Assembly: GCF_036711975.1 (NCBI RefSeq)
Contig: NC_091976.1
Span: forward strand, 14,756,001-14,820,000
Direction of reading: 5' to 3'
Length of the DNA: 64,000 nucleotides
From: Onthophagus taurus
Lineage: Eukaryota > Arthropoda > Insecta > Coleoptera > Scarabaeidae
Below are positions 12,150-23,780 of this stretch, one piece after another. Each line of letters begins with the position of its first letter. Positions within the stretch are counted from its first letter, which is position 1. The notes beneath the pieces are model-generated. The model saw nothing but the letters and a program-made list of their open reading frames with translations, searched no databases and was not told where the DNA came from. The position numbers and the translations under genes are program-made.

Positions 12150-13260
12150 CAAAATCAACACTTTCTCTCTTTAATTCTCCTTTTTTACTCCGTCACTTTA
12201 CACGACCACTAAAAGGCGTTTAAGAAAATCTCTCTTAAGCACACCGAGAGTCGTTCTCGCTTCCCTCCGAGATTATTTTTATTCGTTCCTTCTTCGTTTA
12301 ACTTCCGGGGAGCAACACTCCGACTCCAACGATGACGACGCCGACAACGATAACCTGAGCTTTTCGTCTCTATTCCCCTCTTTAAATAACATCCAGTGGC
12401 GTCGCGACGTCCCGTTCAATGAAGCGTTGGGCGATTTATTCGTCGTCGGTTTAAATATGTATTTGTATGCGAAAGTGTCGAGGAAAAAGGAAAAATGAGA
12501 AGGGAAACTTGGGGTGTAGAGTTGAAGCTTTGGGCTTTAAAACGCGGAAAGATAAAGTATTTCTCGCGTTTCGGATTTGCGGACATCGTCGCGAAGCTTT
12601 ATGGTGGGTAAAACTTTATTGGTATGGAGGGATTTTCGGTCGTCCGAGCACGTCCTTAGCTTTTATGGTGTGAAAATTCAAAACGATCATAATGGAATAA
12701 TTGATAACTTTCGCGGATTTTAGGTGCCATTAAATATAACTACTAAATTCTAATATTATAAGAACTTAAATCTAATGTTTAATTTAGGTTTTTGGGACCC
12801 TCTTTTCTCGTGGAAACTTAAAGAGATTATAACGACAGCTAAATCCCCAATCAAATATGCGAAAACTCCTTGGAAACAGAAGAGAGGAGGAGGAACTTTA
12901 AAGCGATCCAGAATTCCGTTTAGTATCTAAAGTAGGTTTAAAGTTAAAGGCTGCAGTTTGTGAAATAATCTTATGTAAATCTGTTGGGGCTCACTCTACG
13001 GTTCCGACGGCGAAGACAAAGATAACGTAAAAGTCGAGCCACGTGCTGAAAAGAGATGAGACGTAGTTCCTCGAGACAGCTAGGGAAGTGGATGAAGAAT
13101 AGAAGCATTTAGCGAGTAAAGTTGTTCCGCACCTGGTTGTTCCCAGATTATTTAAACGTTTCTTAATACAGGCCATTATTTAAGATCGCATGCTAATTAG
13201 AATTTCTCCTCTCCACGGTTGGATTCCCGCTTGCAACCTCCCCCCTTTCGTAGGTCTTAT
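12150..13260. other. GC-richer non-coding island
   Basis: This stretch is clearly richer in C/G and CpG than its surroundings (for example 12,180-12,430 and 12,980-13,120). It contains CGTCGCGACGTC, a palindromic CpG core, at about 12,400. A 68-codon frame at 12,467-12,673 and others show no domain. It may be a regulatory island or an old exon-free conserved segment; I cannot assign a gene. A matching 14-mer occurs in the other island at 59,886. Confidence 0.4.
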
Positions 13261-14518
13261 AACTTAATTAAGTCCCTTTAATGTATTATGCAAACACTCA
13301 CGACTTGCCGAGTTTAAATCATAAGCGATGTGACAAGCAGTTTTCACTATTAATTGGACTTGTTTAATTACGACTCATTAACACTTTCATAAACATAATT
13401 ATATTGATTTAACCTATCTTAATTAAATATAGTTAAAAATATCTATATAATATTGATCCAGTTAATCAAGTAACTGCATTTACTTTTTATTTAAAATAAA
13501 ATAATTTAATTGTAAGGTAGGTACTGAATTGATGTGGGTCACCATAAGTAATTTCTCTTTAAATACACAAATACAAAAACCCGATAAATATTCAACTTCT
13601 ATAATCGATGAAATGATTAAATAATTCAGCATATTCCCTATGCGAAGTTAGCCCATAATTTTTCTAGTCTCCAATTAGATATGATAAGGATTTTACCTGT
13701 ATAGTATTTTGATTAAGACAATAGAACCTCTCTACCGATATTGTTGAACAATATCTCATTCGAAAGCTTAATCCTTGGCCAATATGAGAGTGGAAAAGGC
13801 CGATTCGAAATCTCTTTTATATTCCGCTAAAATAAAAGGGTTAGCCGTATATTTGTTGGTCTCTGTAGAGTTATTGGCCATTCAGTTAATTAAAATAAAT
13901 AATAAGCTTTCTATAAGAGTGTTCATCCAGGATATGTTTTTATTATGTTGTGGAAACCGTCTCTAACACCGCCAAATCTTTAGTGAAGTTATGTACGTTG
14001 TGTTTGACACATTTGTTTAAAACGGTGCAATGTGATATAAAAATTCGGGTAACTACTAGTAAATTTAAAAAGCTTACATCTTCAGCGATTTGTGAATTAT
14101 AGTGTTAATATACAAATTAAACATCTTCAGATTCTGTATGTTGATAAAGATCTTTTTGAAAACATAACCTGTATATTAAAATTTTGTAGTCATTTTACGA
14201 CCATGGACAGTAACTACACTATATTATTTCCAATCAATAGTGATTGGCTGATATGACCAATAACTGTCTTAGAGCTCTATTTTTGTATTAGGTGTCTCTT
14301 TCATTCTTAATATTGTGTTCGGTCGAGGAAACTATTTTCAATTTATGCCACTTGCTTGAAGCCATAAAACATGGCATGCCACAACCGAAGGCATCAATGT
14401 ACTCGGTATCCAAGTGTACTTTACAGTTTCGAATGAGTGGACAGATGTTTAATCTGTCCTAACAAGACATCTCATTATCCATCACCAATGTTGACTTTAC
14501 AAGAAGAGAAAGTCTTAA

Positions 14519-15851
14519 AGAATTGGATTTATACTTGCGCGCAAAATGGATTTCCTCGTGAAAAGAAAGATATATAACAATCGGTTAAGGAATTCTTAGA
14601 AGCGGCACCAAGGGAAAATCCCTTCAAAAATAATAAAACGGGCGATGGATGGTAACAAAGCCTTTTTGCAAAAAAATTTTTACAATTTGCCCAACGTACA
14701 GCAGAAGGAGTAACTGTTGCTAGTGCAGTTATTTCCGAAAATGATATAAGAAAGTGGTTTAGAAATATAGAAAAGTACCTAATCGGGAAAGAGTGCATTG
14801 ATATACTTAAAGACCCTAGTATAGTTTATAATAGGGATGAAACATGCTTTCTGCTATGTTCAAAAAAGAAAGGAGTTTTGGCAATACAATCCAAAAGTAA
14901 ATTTAATAGTAATGTTTACTTTTTCTGCTGCAGGAGACCTTACACTTCCTATAATACACTTCCTATAAACCATTGTAACATCTGTTCCAGATGCATGGAG
15001 CATAGGTTGAAGCGATAACGGATGGATGAAAGCAGATTTGTTTTATAATTATCTTATACCCGGCGTTAAAAAAGAAAAATGTAATATTTCCAATTATTTT
15101 GTTTGTTGATGGGCATAAAACCCATTTAATAATAAATGTTAGTAATTTATGCACTGAATCGGAAATAATTGTAATATGTCTTTACTCGAATTGCACTAGA
15201 ATATTACAGCCAGCTGATGTTGCTTACCGTTGCGGATCTTTAAAAGAGGCTTGGAAGTATACAGCTTCAGATTTTAGAAGAAGACATCCTGAGAAAGTAC
15301 TGGCCAAACAAGATTTTGCACTCGTCTTAGAAAATGTTGTTAAGAGATTAAACCTGAATCGTTGTAAATCCATTGTAAATGGATTTAGCATTTGTGGGCT
15401 TTTCCTATGGGATCCTAACTCTCTGGATTATCAAAAGTGTCTTGGCAAGAAAGTAACGACAGACACACATACTGAAGTCGCTAGTAGTACAAACTTCTCA
15501 ATGACTAATTTTAAGAATATTGTCGGTAATAAAACGTGGAAAGACATTGAGAATTTTGTAATGTTACGTGAAATTTATTTCCCGACTAATTATAATACCT
15601 TAGACGACTGCAACAATTTAGATTGTTTATATAATCTTACTAATTTGGATAAAGAAAATGAAATAGATTGTAATGAAAATAATAATGTACTGGCTCCGAA
15701 CGATTCTGCCGAAAACTGGGATTTAACCGACGTACCTATTATTTTCGAGGATGATAACATGATCAACTTACTCTTAAATGATTTTATTTACAACCCTAAA
15801 CACCTGAACGAAAAGGAAAGAGAAAAATGGCGGCAAAAATTCCATTCGTAA
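14519..15851 (+). pseudogene. Tigger/jerky-like DDE_1 transposase, frameshifted
   Basis: Reading rightward: WIYTCAQNGFPREKKDI and TAEGVTVASAVISENDIRKW (CENP-B-type DNA-binding region); VYNRDETCFLLCSKKKGVL (first catalytic Asp, cf. NGDET); a disrupted stretch; then from 15,099 an intact 250-codon frame with FVDGHKTHL (second Asp), ILQPADVAYRCGSLKEAWK (conserved QPxD motif) and VNGFSICGLFLWDPN. The tail is acidic, and a lysine/glutamate-rich extension may run on to about 16,210. At least three frame breaks and internal stops occur before 15,099, so the gene is dead although its C-terminal half is well kept. Confidence 0.8.
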
Positions 15852-16909
15852 TTACATCATTGACGTGGAAAAATATAGAGTCAAAAAAACAAGCTGAAAT
15901 TGAAAAAGGAAGGCGAAAATCAGAAAGAATTCTCAAGAAAGGAGTAAAAGACAAAGAAAAAGACGAAAACGATATAAAAGAATAGAAAATGCGGCAAAAA
16001 AAAGTTCTTATGAAGGAGAAAAATGTACAGAAGATTCGATGTGAAGACACACGTACAAATGACGTAGATACTAAAATATGTATACAAAATTACAGTAATA
16101 AGATAAATATAAGACCAGATATAGCGAGCGACACTAAGAAAGATGAGTCAGAAGATTTTAAAAATGCAACTATAGAGGAAGATAGTATAATGGAAAACAT
16201 TTCAAATTAGTTGGGATATAACAATGATCTAACACCATATAAAATGCAGAAACTAAATAACGTAAAAAACGTTGTTTACTCACAAACAAATTAACATAAC
16301 ATCAAACATTTTGATGCACCTTCTTCTGCAATTAATGTACTTGAGTATAATTTTAAGAACCCTAAAATTCATATGGGAATATGTTTTACTTGTACTTTTA
16401 ATATCACTAAGAGTTATGTTGGATTTAAATGTCAACGTACGTTAAAACGTATTTTAAATGATAATAAGAAGTTTACTAAAACATTCTACTAAAGATAATA
16501 ATTATTTTTGTTGTGTTTCTTGCGTCAATAAATAGACAAATTACTATCTGAAAGATATAATATTGTAGTATAATATTCTAGTTATAAGAAATAAATACAT
16601 TGTCTTCGATTTAATCTACAAGTTATATTTTTTTTAGCCTATCATTGTCATTTCACTGGCCTGTAATTGTGATAATGTGGCCAAAAGCTATAAAAAAACG
16701 TTCATGAAATAATTTATATTTATTTTTATTAACTCCTAAATATGGATTACTAATTCACGTACACTAATCGCAACTGCAATTCTTTGTTTAGTATTGTCAA
16801 GCATATTCATACACATTGACTACACATGTAAAAACTACAACAAAAAACAGTTACACATAATGCTATATGGCCTAACTATCTAGTTTACCCAATGTTGTCT
16901 TCAGAATGT

Positions 16910-17262
16910 TGTTAAACCACGATTTCACCTAATTTTCACCTATTCGAATTTTTCTCGATATTTAGGCATCTGAGCACAAAAGTGTGAAAGAGCGATATTG
17001 TTAAGAATATAATTTTCTATAACTTTTATGTTAAAACTTTTTTCTAAAACATTTGGAATCCCTTACTTTACCAATAACAAGTAGAGAAACCACGATTTCT
17101 TCTAATTTCTACCTTTTCGAATTATTCTTGATATTTATGCATCCGAGAGCAAAAGTACACTCGAAAACTTAACAATACTGCAATGAGCAGTATTGTTAAG
17201 AATAAAGTGTGCTACAACTTTTAAACTAAAACTTTTTTCTAAAATATTCCGAATTTCGTGTT
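16910..17262. repeat. Tandem duplication of about 175 bp inside element B
   Basis: Two consecutive copies start at ACCACGATTTCACCTAAT (16,916) and ACCACGATTTCTTCTAAT (17,090). Both contain TATTGTTAAGAATA and end in ACTTTTTTCTAAAA. The second copy has a small insertion that forms an imperfect palindrome around AACAATACTGCAATGAGCAG. It resembles the repeat modules that make up foldback arms. Confidence 0.7.
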
Positions 17263-17656
17263 TAGGTTAACTAAATTATTTTTTTCTTATTGTGGACTAG
17301 AATTTTGAGCTTCCTTATGAGCATAAACAACGAGCTGAACACAGTGCTATTCTGTGGGCTGTACAAGGTTAATGGGAAGAAATTGACATCGGGCATTTTA
17401 TGATAGAAGAAACTATGCCGAACCGAATGACGTATTGATCTTGAAAATTGAATACGTGCGTCGTTTATGAGTAATGGCCACCTCAAAAGAAAATTTGAAA
17501 GAGAATTTTGAATCAGGCATTCGTATCGTCTAAGGATTAAGCTTTCGAATGAGATATTGTTCGTCAAAATCGGTTGAGAGATTCCCTTATTATAATCAAA
17601 ACTATACATGTAAAATCCAATTTAATTTTGACTAACTTCGTATAGGTCAGCATATT

Positions 17657-18400
17657 TGGTATCCCATTCGGAATCAGATCAAGAAAACGATAAAGTTTAG
17701 ATTAAACCTGGATTTCTGATGTTGCAGGATTATCGTACTCCCCACCTTCGCTCAGTGTGGAAGAGCAGAAGTCATAAAAGTACAAAATCGGGTAGGAAAA
17801 CTGGCATTTACAAATTATTTCTTAATTAGTTTTATCTATTGTTCGTTCGATCTACAAGAAAGAAAAACTTGCATAAATAACGATTCAAAAATTTTATTAG
17901 AAGTAATTCTCGAACTAGATAAATTAACAAAAGAATTTAAAAACAATCTATCTCTTTTAGACATTAAGTGTCACACCATGTTGTTAGTGGTAAGTTTATC
18001 TTACTTGGTAATATCATTAAGTTTGTAAACGGTAATCTCGACAGCATCGACGCTAATTTATTATGATAAGCTCATAAAATAGCTCAAACAATCCCAGGAA
18101 ATAATGAATAATATTAATGTGGTTAAGTTTTTAATGAAAACAATGTTTACGAGATAAGAGTTACTTTTGCTAGTTGTTTCGTTAATGAGTAACGTTAAGA
18201 TGTTTAAAAATCAGTTAGGACACTTCAAGAACAACATATATTTTATCAATATTACAACAAACATCTTTAACTTTATGCTATGGGTACCTATATTAATAAT
18301 GAAGAATATCAATTTATATTAACTATATTTGTAACAAACGTTTATTGTCACCACGTGATTAAATTACCCATACTGTTCCTCCTAACATTAGATAGAATAA
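17657..18400. other. Spacer without recognised content
   Basis: AT-rich sequence between element B and LINE fragments; I find no convincing coding or structural signal. Confidence 0.35.
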
Positions 18401-18990
18401 TGAGAAAGGTTACAGCGGGAAGGTGAAATGGTATTCAGTGGAGGATGCAACATAAACTTGAAGATCTTGAGTTTTGCAGATTTTTCAGGATGAAGCATAA
18501 GCAGCAGGACTAAAAATTAATGTTCATAAAACGAAGGAGATGAGGATCAATTCTGTAATCGAAGCTAAGTTAACAAGGAATGGAAGAGACTTGGAACGAG
18601 TTTAAATATTCGTATACCTTGTTAGCATTGTTGGTAAAGTTGGAGGAGTAGAGGGGATGTGAAGAAACGAATACAGAGAGCAAATGGGGTCTTCGTGCAG
18701 TTGTACTCCATCTGGCGAAATAAGAACACTTCAAAAAGAAAGCAACATCGCTTGTTCAACAACGATATAAAGTCAGTCCTCCTGTGTGGGTGTGAAACAT
18801 GGAAGGTCACCAAAGAGATGTCGAACAAATTACAAGTGTTCATTAATTAATATATGCGACGTATTATAGTCATGAGGTGGCCGGAGGTCCAATGAAGACT
18901 TGTGGGAGAGAACAAACCAACGACCCATTGGTCACCAAATCAAGGAAAGGAATGGCGTTGGATTGGCTATACATCAAGGAAGCATGACGA
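18400..18990 (+). mobile_element. LINE fragment, RT C-terminal half
   Basis: Plus-strand frames give AGLKINVHKTKEMRIN, then VKKRIQRANGVFVQLYSIW, SVLLCGCETWKVTKEMSNKL and YMRRIIVMRWPE, the order found after the FADD box of insect LINE reverse transcriptases (LKIN..KTK, YGCETW, RRI..I.WP). Stops and shifts separate the blocks. It is truncated at both ends and butts against a different LINE at about 18,990. Confidence 0.7.
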
Positions 18991-19976
18991 AGCAGTTGAG
19001 TGAAGCCCTTAAAGAGCACAGAGATGAGGGCACTCCAGAAAATTATATCAATATTACCAAGCTTATCAAAAGTTTTTGAAATTGTACTAAAAGACATGAT
19101 AGTGCATTATATACAAGAAAATGACATTATAACAAAATTCCAGCACGGGTATCAGAAAGATAAATCTACCACTACAGCACTTCTAACTTTGGTGGAAGGA
19201 ATTATACAAGGTTTGGATCTTCAACAATTTACACAGATAGCTTTCTGTGATCTCAGTAAGGCTTTTGATAGCGTTGATCATGAGAAAGTTTTGTATAAGT
19301 TGGGGAAATATGGGTTTCACTGTAGAGCATTGAAACTAATCAGATCTTATCTGTTTGGAAGAAAACAGTGCGTGTACTGGAAGATCGTCAATCTGAACTA
19401 AAAGATATGAAGACAGGCGTTCGCAGTGTTCGGTATTGAAACCCCTTCTTTTTCTTTTGTATATAAATGACTTACTAGAAAATATTCGAACAAGCTCTAT
19501 GTGTTTATATGCCGACGATACTTCAATTGGTCGGATCATATAACAAAACTAAAACAAAGATTTTCTAATTCTTTGTGCTGTTTAAAAGTTATAGTCAAAA
19601 GCTTATCTTTGAAAGAAGCAAGAAATGTATACTTTGCGTGTTTCCACAGTATTGCGACATACGGTATAATAATATGGGGTGTTTCAACTGAATCAGAGAA
19701 AATCTTCAAACTACAAAAGAAGGCGATACGAACCCTATTGAAAATGTCCTACCGAGACAGTTGCAGAACGCGATTCAAGAAATTAAAGATTATGACGTTA
19801 CGATTGTGGCTTATACTTGCTTGTGTTAAACATGTTCACAAATATCGAGAAGAATTTTCCACAAATTCGGACAAGCATGGTTACAGTACGCGTCATAGAG
19901 ATCATAGAGAACAAGTGATTTTGGACAACAAGAACACAAAAATCTTTCAATTTTACAGGGGTAAAACTATAATATA
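18990..19976 (+). mobile_element. Jockey/CR1-type LINE fragment (RT)
   Basis: From 19,060 the frame reads SLSKVFEIVLKDMIVHYI, then FQHGYQKDKSTTTALLTLVE, IAFCDLSKAFDSVDHEK (first catalytic Asp block) and LIRSYLFGRKQCVY. A frame change near 19,400 is followed by remnants of the ADD region (about 19,500-19,525, MCLYADD-like in another frame). 19,540-19,976 is the thumb and C-terminus (SLKEARNVYFACFHSIATYG, then IFKLQKKAIRTLLKM). Sequence between ADD and thumb is partly deleted. Inactive. Confidence 0.75.
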
Positions 19977-19979
19977 ATG

Positions 19980-21180
19980 CATTACAGTTGGAAGTAAGGG
20001 AAATGAATTCCAGAATGTTCAGAGTAAATAATTAAATATGAACAAATACCTACTTTTTTAATATTTAATATTATAAGTACATTACGAAAGAGTTAGTGGG
20101 TTTAGAAATTCATGTACGATTGTTTTAACTCTTCTCAGCTATAGTGTAGCTCACAGCTAACTACTCTGTTTTGGAGTTGTATCCAATTCCCTACTCCAGT
20201 CACTAACAACATTTCTATTGCTTTTTGTTTGGATAATAATAAATGAACTATATCATAACAAAATGACTAAAAGAAAGTAAAGGAGAAGTTACCGCACCGT
20301 TAGATAGTACTTTGCACCACACAATTTTGCCCAAAGGTACAATATGCAGAAAAGCTAAGTTTTGGTATTATATTTTGTTAAGGGTTCTTCTGCTTTAATC
20401 ATAGCAGTGAGATGGCAGAATTTTTGTTCTTCTGTCACTTCCATATACATTACATTTAATTTCTTCCCTAAAGACTGCTTGTTTTCAAAAATCATTGTCT
20501 TTATCTTTAGATTTTATGATAAAATTAAAATTTTGTCAACGTTAACTTTACAAATTAACTGTTTGCACTTTGGCGTTATTGCATGGTATCCGTTCGATGT
20601 TAATATGTATACTCTTCAAACGATTTCAAGATGTATTGGTGTCTCAGTTCTTATAGCGATTTCAGTAACCAAACTTGTTGCGGTTGGTTTCCCGTTTTTC
20701 TTTATCGTATAAAGTCAAAACCAATGTCTCTATTATTTAAGGTTTTTGGACGACCGAATTTGGATTTATTTCCCTGTCTTTCAATGTGTTATTACTTATT
20801 ACATTGGACAGTTTAACGAGCTTTCATTACAATGTTCGCAATTTCACAAACAACTTTATTCAGTGGTGGTGGATTCGTCTGCGTCATTTTCTCGTTGTAT
20901 TACTTTGATTTTTCCAGTAATGGTAAGAATGTTAATATAATACAATTGTGGTACGCCAAAACATTTTTTTTTAATATAATGTGTGTTACAAATAAAAACG
21001 CTTATGAAATCTGTTTATTTGACTGCAATGGGTAATTCAACGAGATACATGCAGTAATTTCAAAACTATTTTAATCAATGTTGACGATACTGACTAAGGA
21101 TGCATAATATTAAGTCATTATAACTAAGTTTCAAATTATTTATTTACAGATCTGATACAGAATTAAACGGGATTATACAT
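19980..21180. other. Spacer downstream of trypsin T1
   Basis: AT-rich DNA. Several short frames at 20,362-21,035 overlap in different frames and have no motif. I see no gene. Confidence 0.35.
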
Positions 21181-22063
21181 TTAGATATTCGCAACACTGG
21201 TGATGTATCCACGAAGGGTTGGAACGCTGGCGTAGACACCTGGATAAGCTGGGCGGGCACATCCGTATCCCCAAGAAACAATACCAATAAGTTGTCCATC
21301 AACGACCAATGGGCCACCACTGTCACCCTACAAATTCAAAAATTATAAATAAACAAAATTCATTATTTCAAAACAATTTCTTCAACTTACTTGGCAAGCG
21401 TCTTTTCCTCCACTAGTTTCACCAGCGCACATCATACGATCGGTGATTGATCCACTTCCGTAAGCAGAAGCGCAAGCGGAGTTGCTAACAACGGTAACTT
21501 CAACGGATTGGAGTTGAGATGGAGATGACCCACCTTCGGTTAAAGTTCCCCAACCACTGACGACGGATTTTTCTCCAACGGGAAGAGCTTGGTTAAGAGA
21601 TGGTAAACCAATAGCGGCAACACCACTTCCAAATGAGAGATCAGAAGCGAGTTCCAAGACACTGATATCATAGTCGATGGCGGAGGAATCGTATTGTGGG
21701 TTTTGGTGGATGGCTTTAACGTTGACAACTACGCCACCGGATCCACGGATGGAAGAACCAGCACGGACGCTCAACATAGAAGCGGAAGATCCATCGGTAC
21801 AGTGAGCGGCAGTTACGGCGAATTTGGAAGAGACGATGGAGGCTCCACAGATGTGGCTACCATAGTATTGAAGGGAGAGTTGGTATGGGAAGTCTTCAAT
21901 ATTAGCGTCGTTTCCACCAACAATTCTTCCATCAGGAAGAGGTACTTTGCGTGGGAGAGCTATAAAGTTTTAAATGTGTTATAAAAGGATTTGAAATTAA
22001 GTTTTCTTTCTGCTTACCAAAAGCGGTTGCCAAAAGGCAGGAGAGAACTACAAAACGAAACAT
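21181..22063 (-). CDS. Trypsin T1 (secreted serine protease, S1A)
   Basis: Exons 22063-22018, 21959-21391 and 21327-21181 join to 253 codons plus stop. Introns are 58 and 63 bp with GT-AG borders, phase 1 after the signal peptide and phase 0 directly before GDSGGP. The signal peptide is [17 protein letters not shown] short propeptide ends DGR|IVGG (Arg27-Ile28). The catalytic triad is His68 (TAAHC), Asp113 (YDISVLEL) and Ser208 (GDSGGP). Asp202, six residues before the serine, is the S1 Asp189 equivalent, and WGYG and PGVY supply the open pocket glycines, so cleavage after Lys/Arg is predicted. Six mature cysteines give the usual three disulfides. Likely a gut-lumen digestive enzyme. It is divergent (head to head) with T2. 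Confidence 0.95.
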
Positions 22064-22228
22064 TTTGTTATGGTATGATTTGAGAGTCGGCGAGTTTATA
22101 TAGTCAGTTTAAGTCTGTAGCAATTTTTTATTAATTAAATTGATGATAAGTAAAATAAATTATCAATATTTGATATGAACGATTTGTTATTAAACATGAC
22201 GGAGATTATATGAGGGGATTTTTGATTA
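22064..22228 (-). promoter_or_regulatory. Promoter of trypsin T1
   Basis: Read on the minus strand, TATAAA lies 37 nt before the ATG, and an A in CCATAAC (initiator) lies 29 nt after the TATA start, giving a predicted 8-nt 5' UTR. A GATA-factor site TGATAAG occurs at 22144-22150 and a distal GAGGGGATTTTTGATTA element at 22212-22228, both matching positions in the sister genes. Confidence 0.7.
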
Positions 22229-22755
22229 CAAGGAGATTTTAATCAATCAGTATAAAAATTACTAAAAAAGTGTATGCTCTCAATACATTAAGCATATGTA
22301 GTTTATTTAAAAGTTTTGTAATTACATAGACATTCAATATCCCATTTTTATACCGTATTCTTTTTCTTATTACTTTATTATGTAGTACTATTAGTATTAT
22401 TCGTCCAAAAATATCATTTGGTATTGCTCTCTTATAGATGGTTGTCTTGAGATAAGATACTAAACAGGTTTTTTAATTAACGCAAGATACTAGTTTTTTA
22501 TGTTTAAATTTTATTAAATTTAGGTTTGAACTATCATAATTTATTAATTTATTTTAGACATTTTTTAATTTTAGACATATACAGCTTAATAACAGTACAA
22601 TAGGAGAATACAAAAACATTAACCAAGCACTCTCGAAATTTTTATTTGATATTTACAGGATGACTCAAATACTAATTGTTTACTGATAGACTGTAGCTAC
22701 ATATGTCAATAAATGAAAAGTACAGAATTTTTTAAAGATTTTTGATTATTATCTG

Positions 22756-22899
22756 CTTAAAATAGACTAAAAATCGCCTGATCTTACAATGTCATTCACG
22801 TGTCCCTTAATTTATTATCATCAATTCAAGTGGAAAAAAATTGTAGTAAGATAATATAACTATATAAACTCGCTAATTCTCAAATTGTGTCATATCAAA
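22756..22899 (+). promoter_or_regulatory. Promoter of trypsin T2
   Basis: Distal element at 22756-22793 (AAAATAGACTAAAAATCGCC). GATA site TTATCA at 22815-22820, followed by CAATTCAAGTGG. TATAAA at 22863-22868 and initiator TCATAT with A+1 at 22892, exactly 29 nt on. Predicted 5' UTR is 8 nt. Confidence 0.72.
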
Positions 22900-23780
22900 A
22901 TGTTCCGCTTTGTAGTTCTCTCCTGCCTTTTGGCAACCACCTTCGGTAAGAAAAAAAAAATATTTTTTGGAGTAGTTCATAACAAATATTTAATTATTTT
23001 TAGCTCTCCCACGCAAAGTACCTCTTCCTGATGGAAGAATTGTTGGTGGGAACAACGCTAATATTGAAGACTTCCCATACCAACTCTCCCTTCAGTACTA
23101 TGGTAGCCACATTTGTGGAGCCTCCATCCTCTCCTCCAAATTTGCCGTAACCGCCGCTCATTGTACCGATGGATCTTCCGCTTCCATGTTGAGCATCCGT
23201 GCTGGTTCCTCCATCCGTGGATCCGGTGGCGTAGTTGTCAACGTTAAAGCCATCCACCAAAACCCACAATACGATTCCTCTGCCATCGATTACGACATCA
23301 GTGTTTTGGAACTCGCTTCCGATCTTACCTTTGGTTCCGGTGTTGCCGCTGTTGGCTTACCTTCTCTTAACCAAGCTCTTCCCGTTGGAGAAAAATCCGT
23401 CGTCAGTGGTTGGGGAACTTTAACAGAAGGTGGATCATCACCATCTCAACTCCAATCCGTTGAAGTTACCGTTGTCAGCAACTCCGCTTGCGCTTCTGCT
23501 TACGGAAGTGGATCAATCACCGACCGTATGATGTGCGCCGGTGAAACAAGTGGAGGAAAAGACGCTTGTCAAGTAAGTTGAATAAATGTTTTGAAACAAT
23601 AAGTTTATTTATTTATTATTTACGAATTTGTAGGGTGACAGTGGTGGTCCATTGGTCGTTGATGGCCAACTTATTGGTATCGTTTCTTGGGGATACGGAT
23701 GTGCCCGCCCAGCGTACCCAGGTGTCTACGCCAGCGTTCCAACCCTTCGTGGATACATCACCAGCATTGCTAACATCTAA
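22900..23780 (+). CDS. Trypsin T2 (secreted serine protease, S1A)
   Basis: Exons 22900-22945, 23004-23572 and 23634-23780 encode 253 aa with the same intron positions and phases as the other copies. Signal peptide [16 protein letters not shown] (Thr in place of the usual Ala), activation site DGR|IVGG, triad His68, Asp113, Ser208 in GDSGGP, and Asp202 for trypsin specificity. The C-terminus reads [18 protein letters not shown] lies at 23817-23822, about 37 nt after the stop. Head to head with T1 (837 bp between ATGs) and tail to tail with T3; T2-T3 is a duplicate of T4-T5. Confidence 0.95.

Larger units (their letters stand above)
13636..17647. mobile_element. Long-TIR element B, foldback/MULE-like, with 9-bp target duplication
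   Basis: The flanks CAGCATATT at 13627-13635 and 17648-17656 are identical 9-bp target duplications. The left end reads CCCTATGCGAAGTTAGCC; the right end, reversed, reads ACCTATACGAAGTTAG. Homology between the arms continues inward for about 200 bp. The same terminal sequence bounds the element at 46700-52423, which also has a 9-bp duplication, so the family is supported by two insertions. The right arm (about 17,265-17,647) is longer than the left (about 13,636-13,830), showing decay. Inside are a DDE_1 transposase pseudogene and a tandem duplication. Nine-bp duplications and long arms fit foldback/Mutator-type elements, so the DDE_1 gene may be a separate nested insertion. Confidence 0.75.

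Noticed and set aside
21694-21984. Open frames antisense to trypsin exons (for example [18 protein letters not shown]) recurring at every trypsin copy
   Set aside because: They mirror the conserved trypsin coding strand and recur only because the exons are duplicated; no own promoter or domain.
23235-23423. Second plus-strand frame inside trypsin exon 2, repeated in several copies
   Set aside because: Shadow of the true frame; Ser/Thr/Leu-rich, no domain, stops at different points in sister genes.
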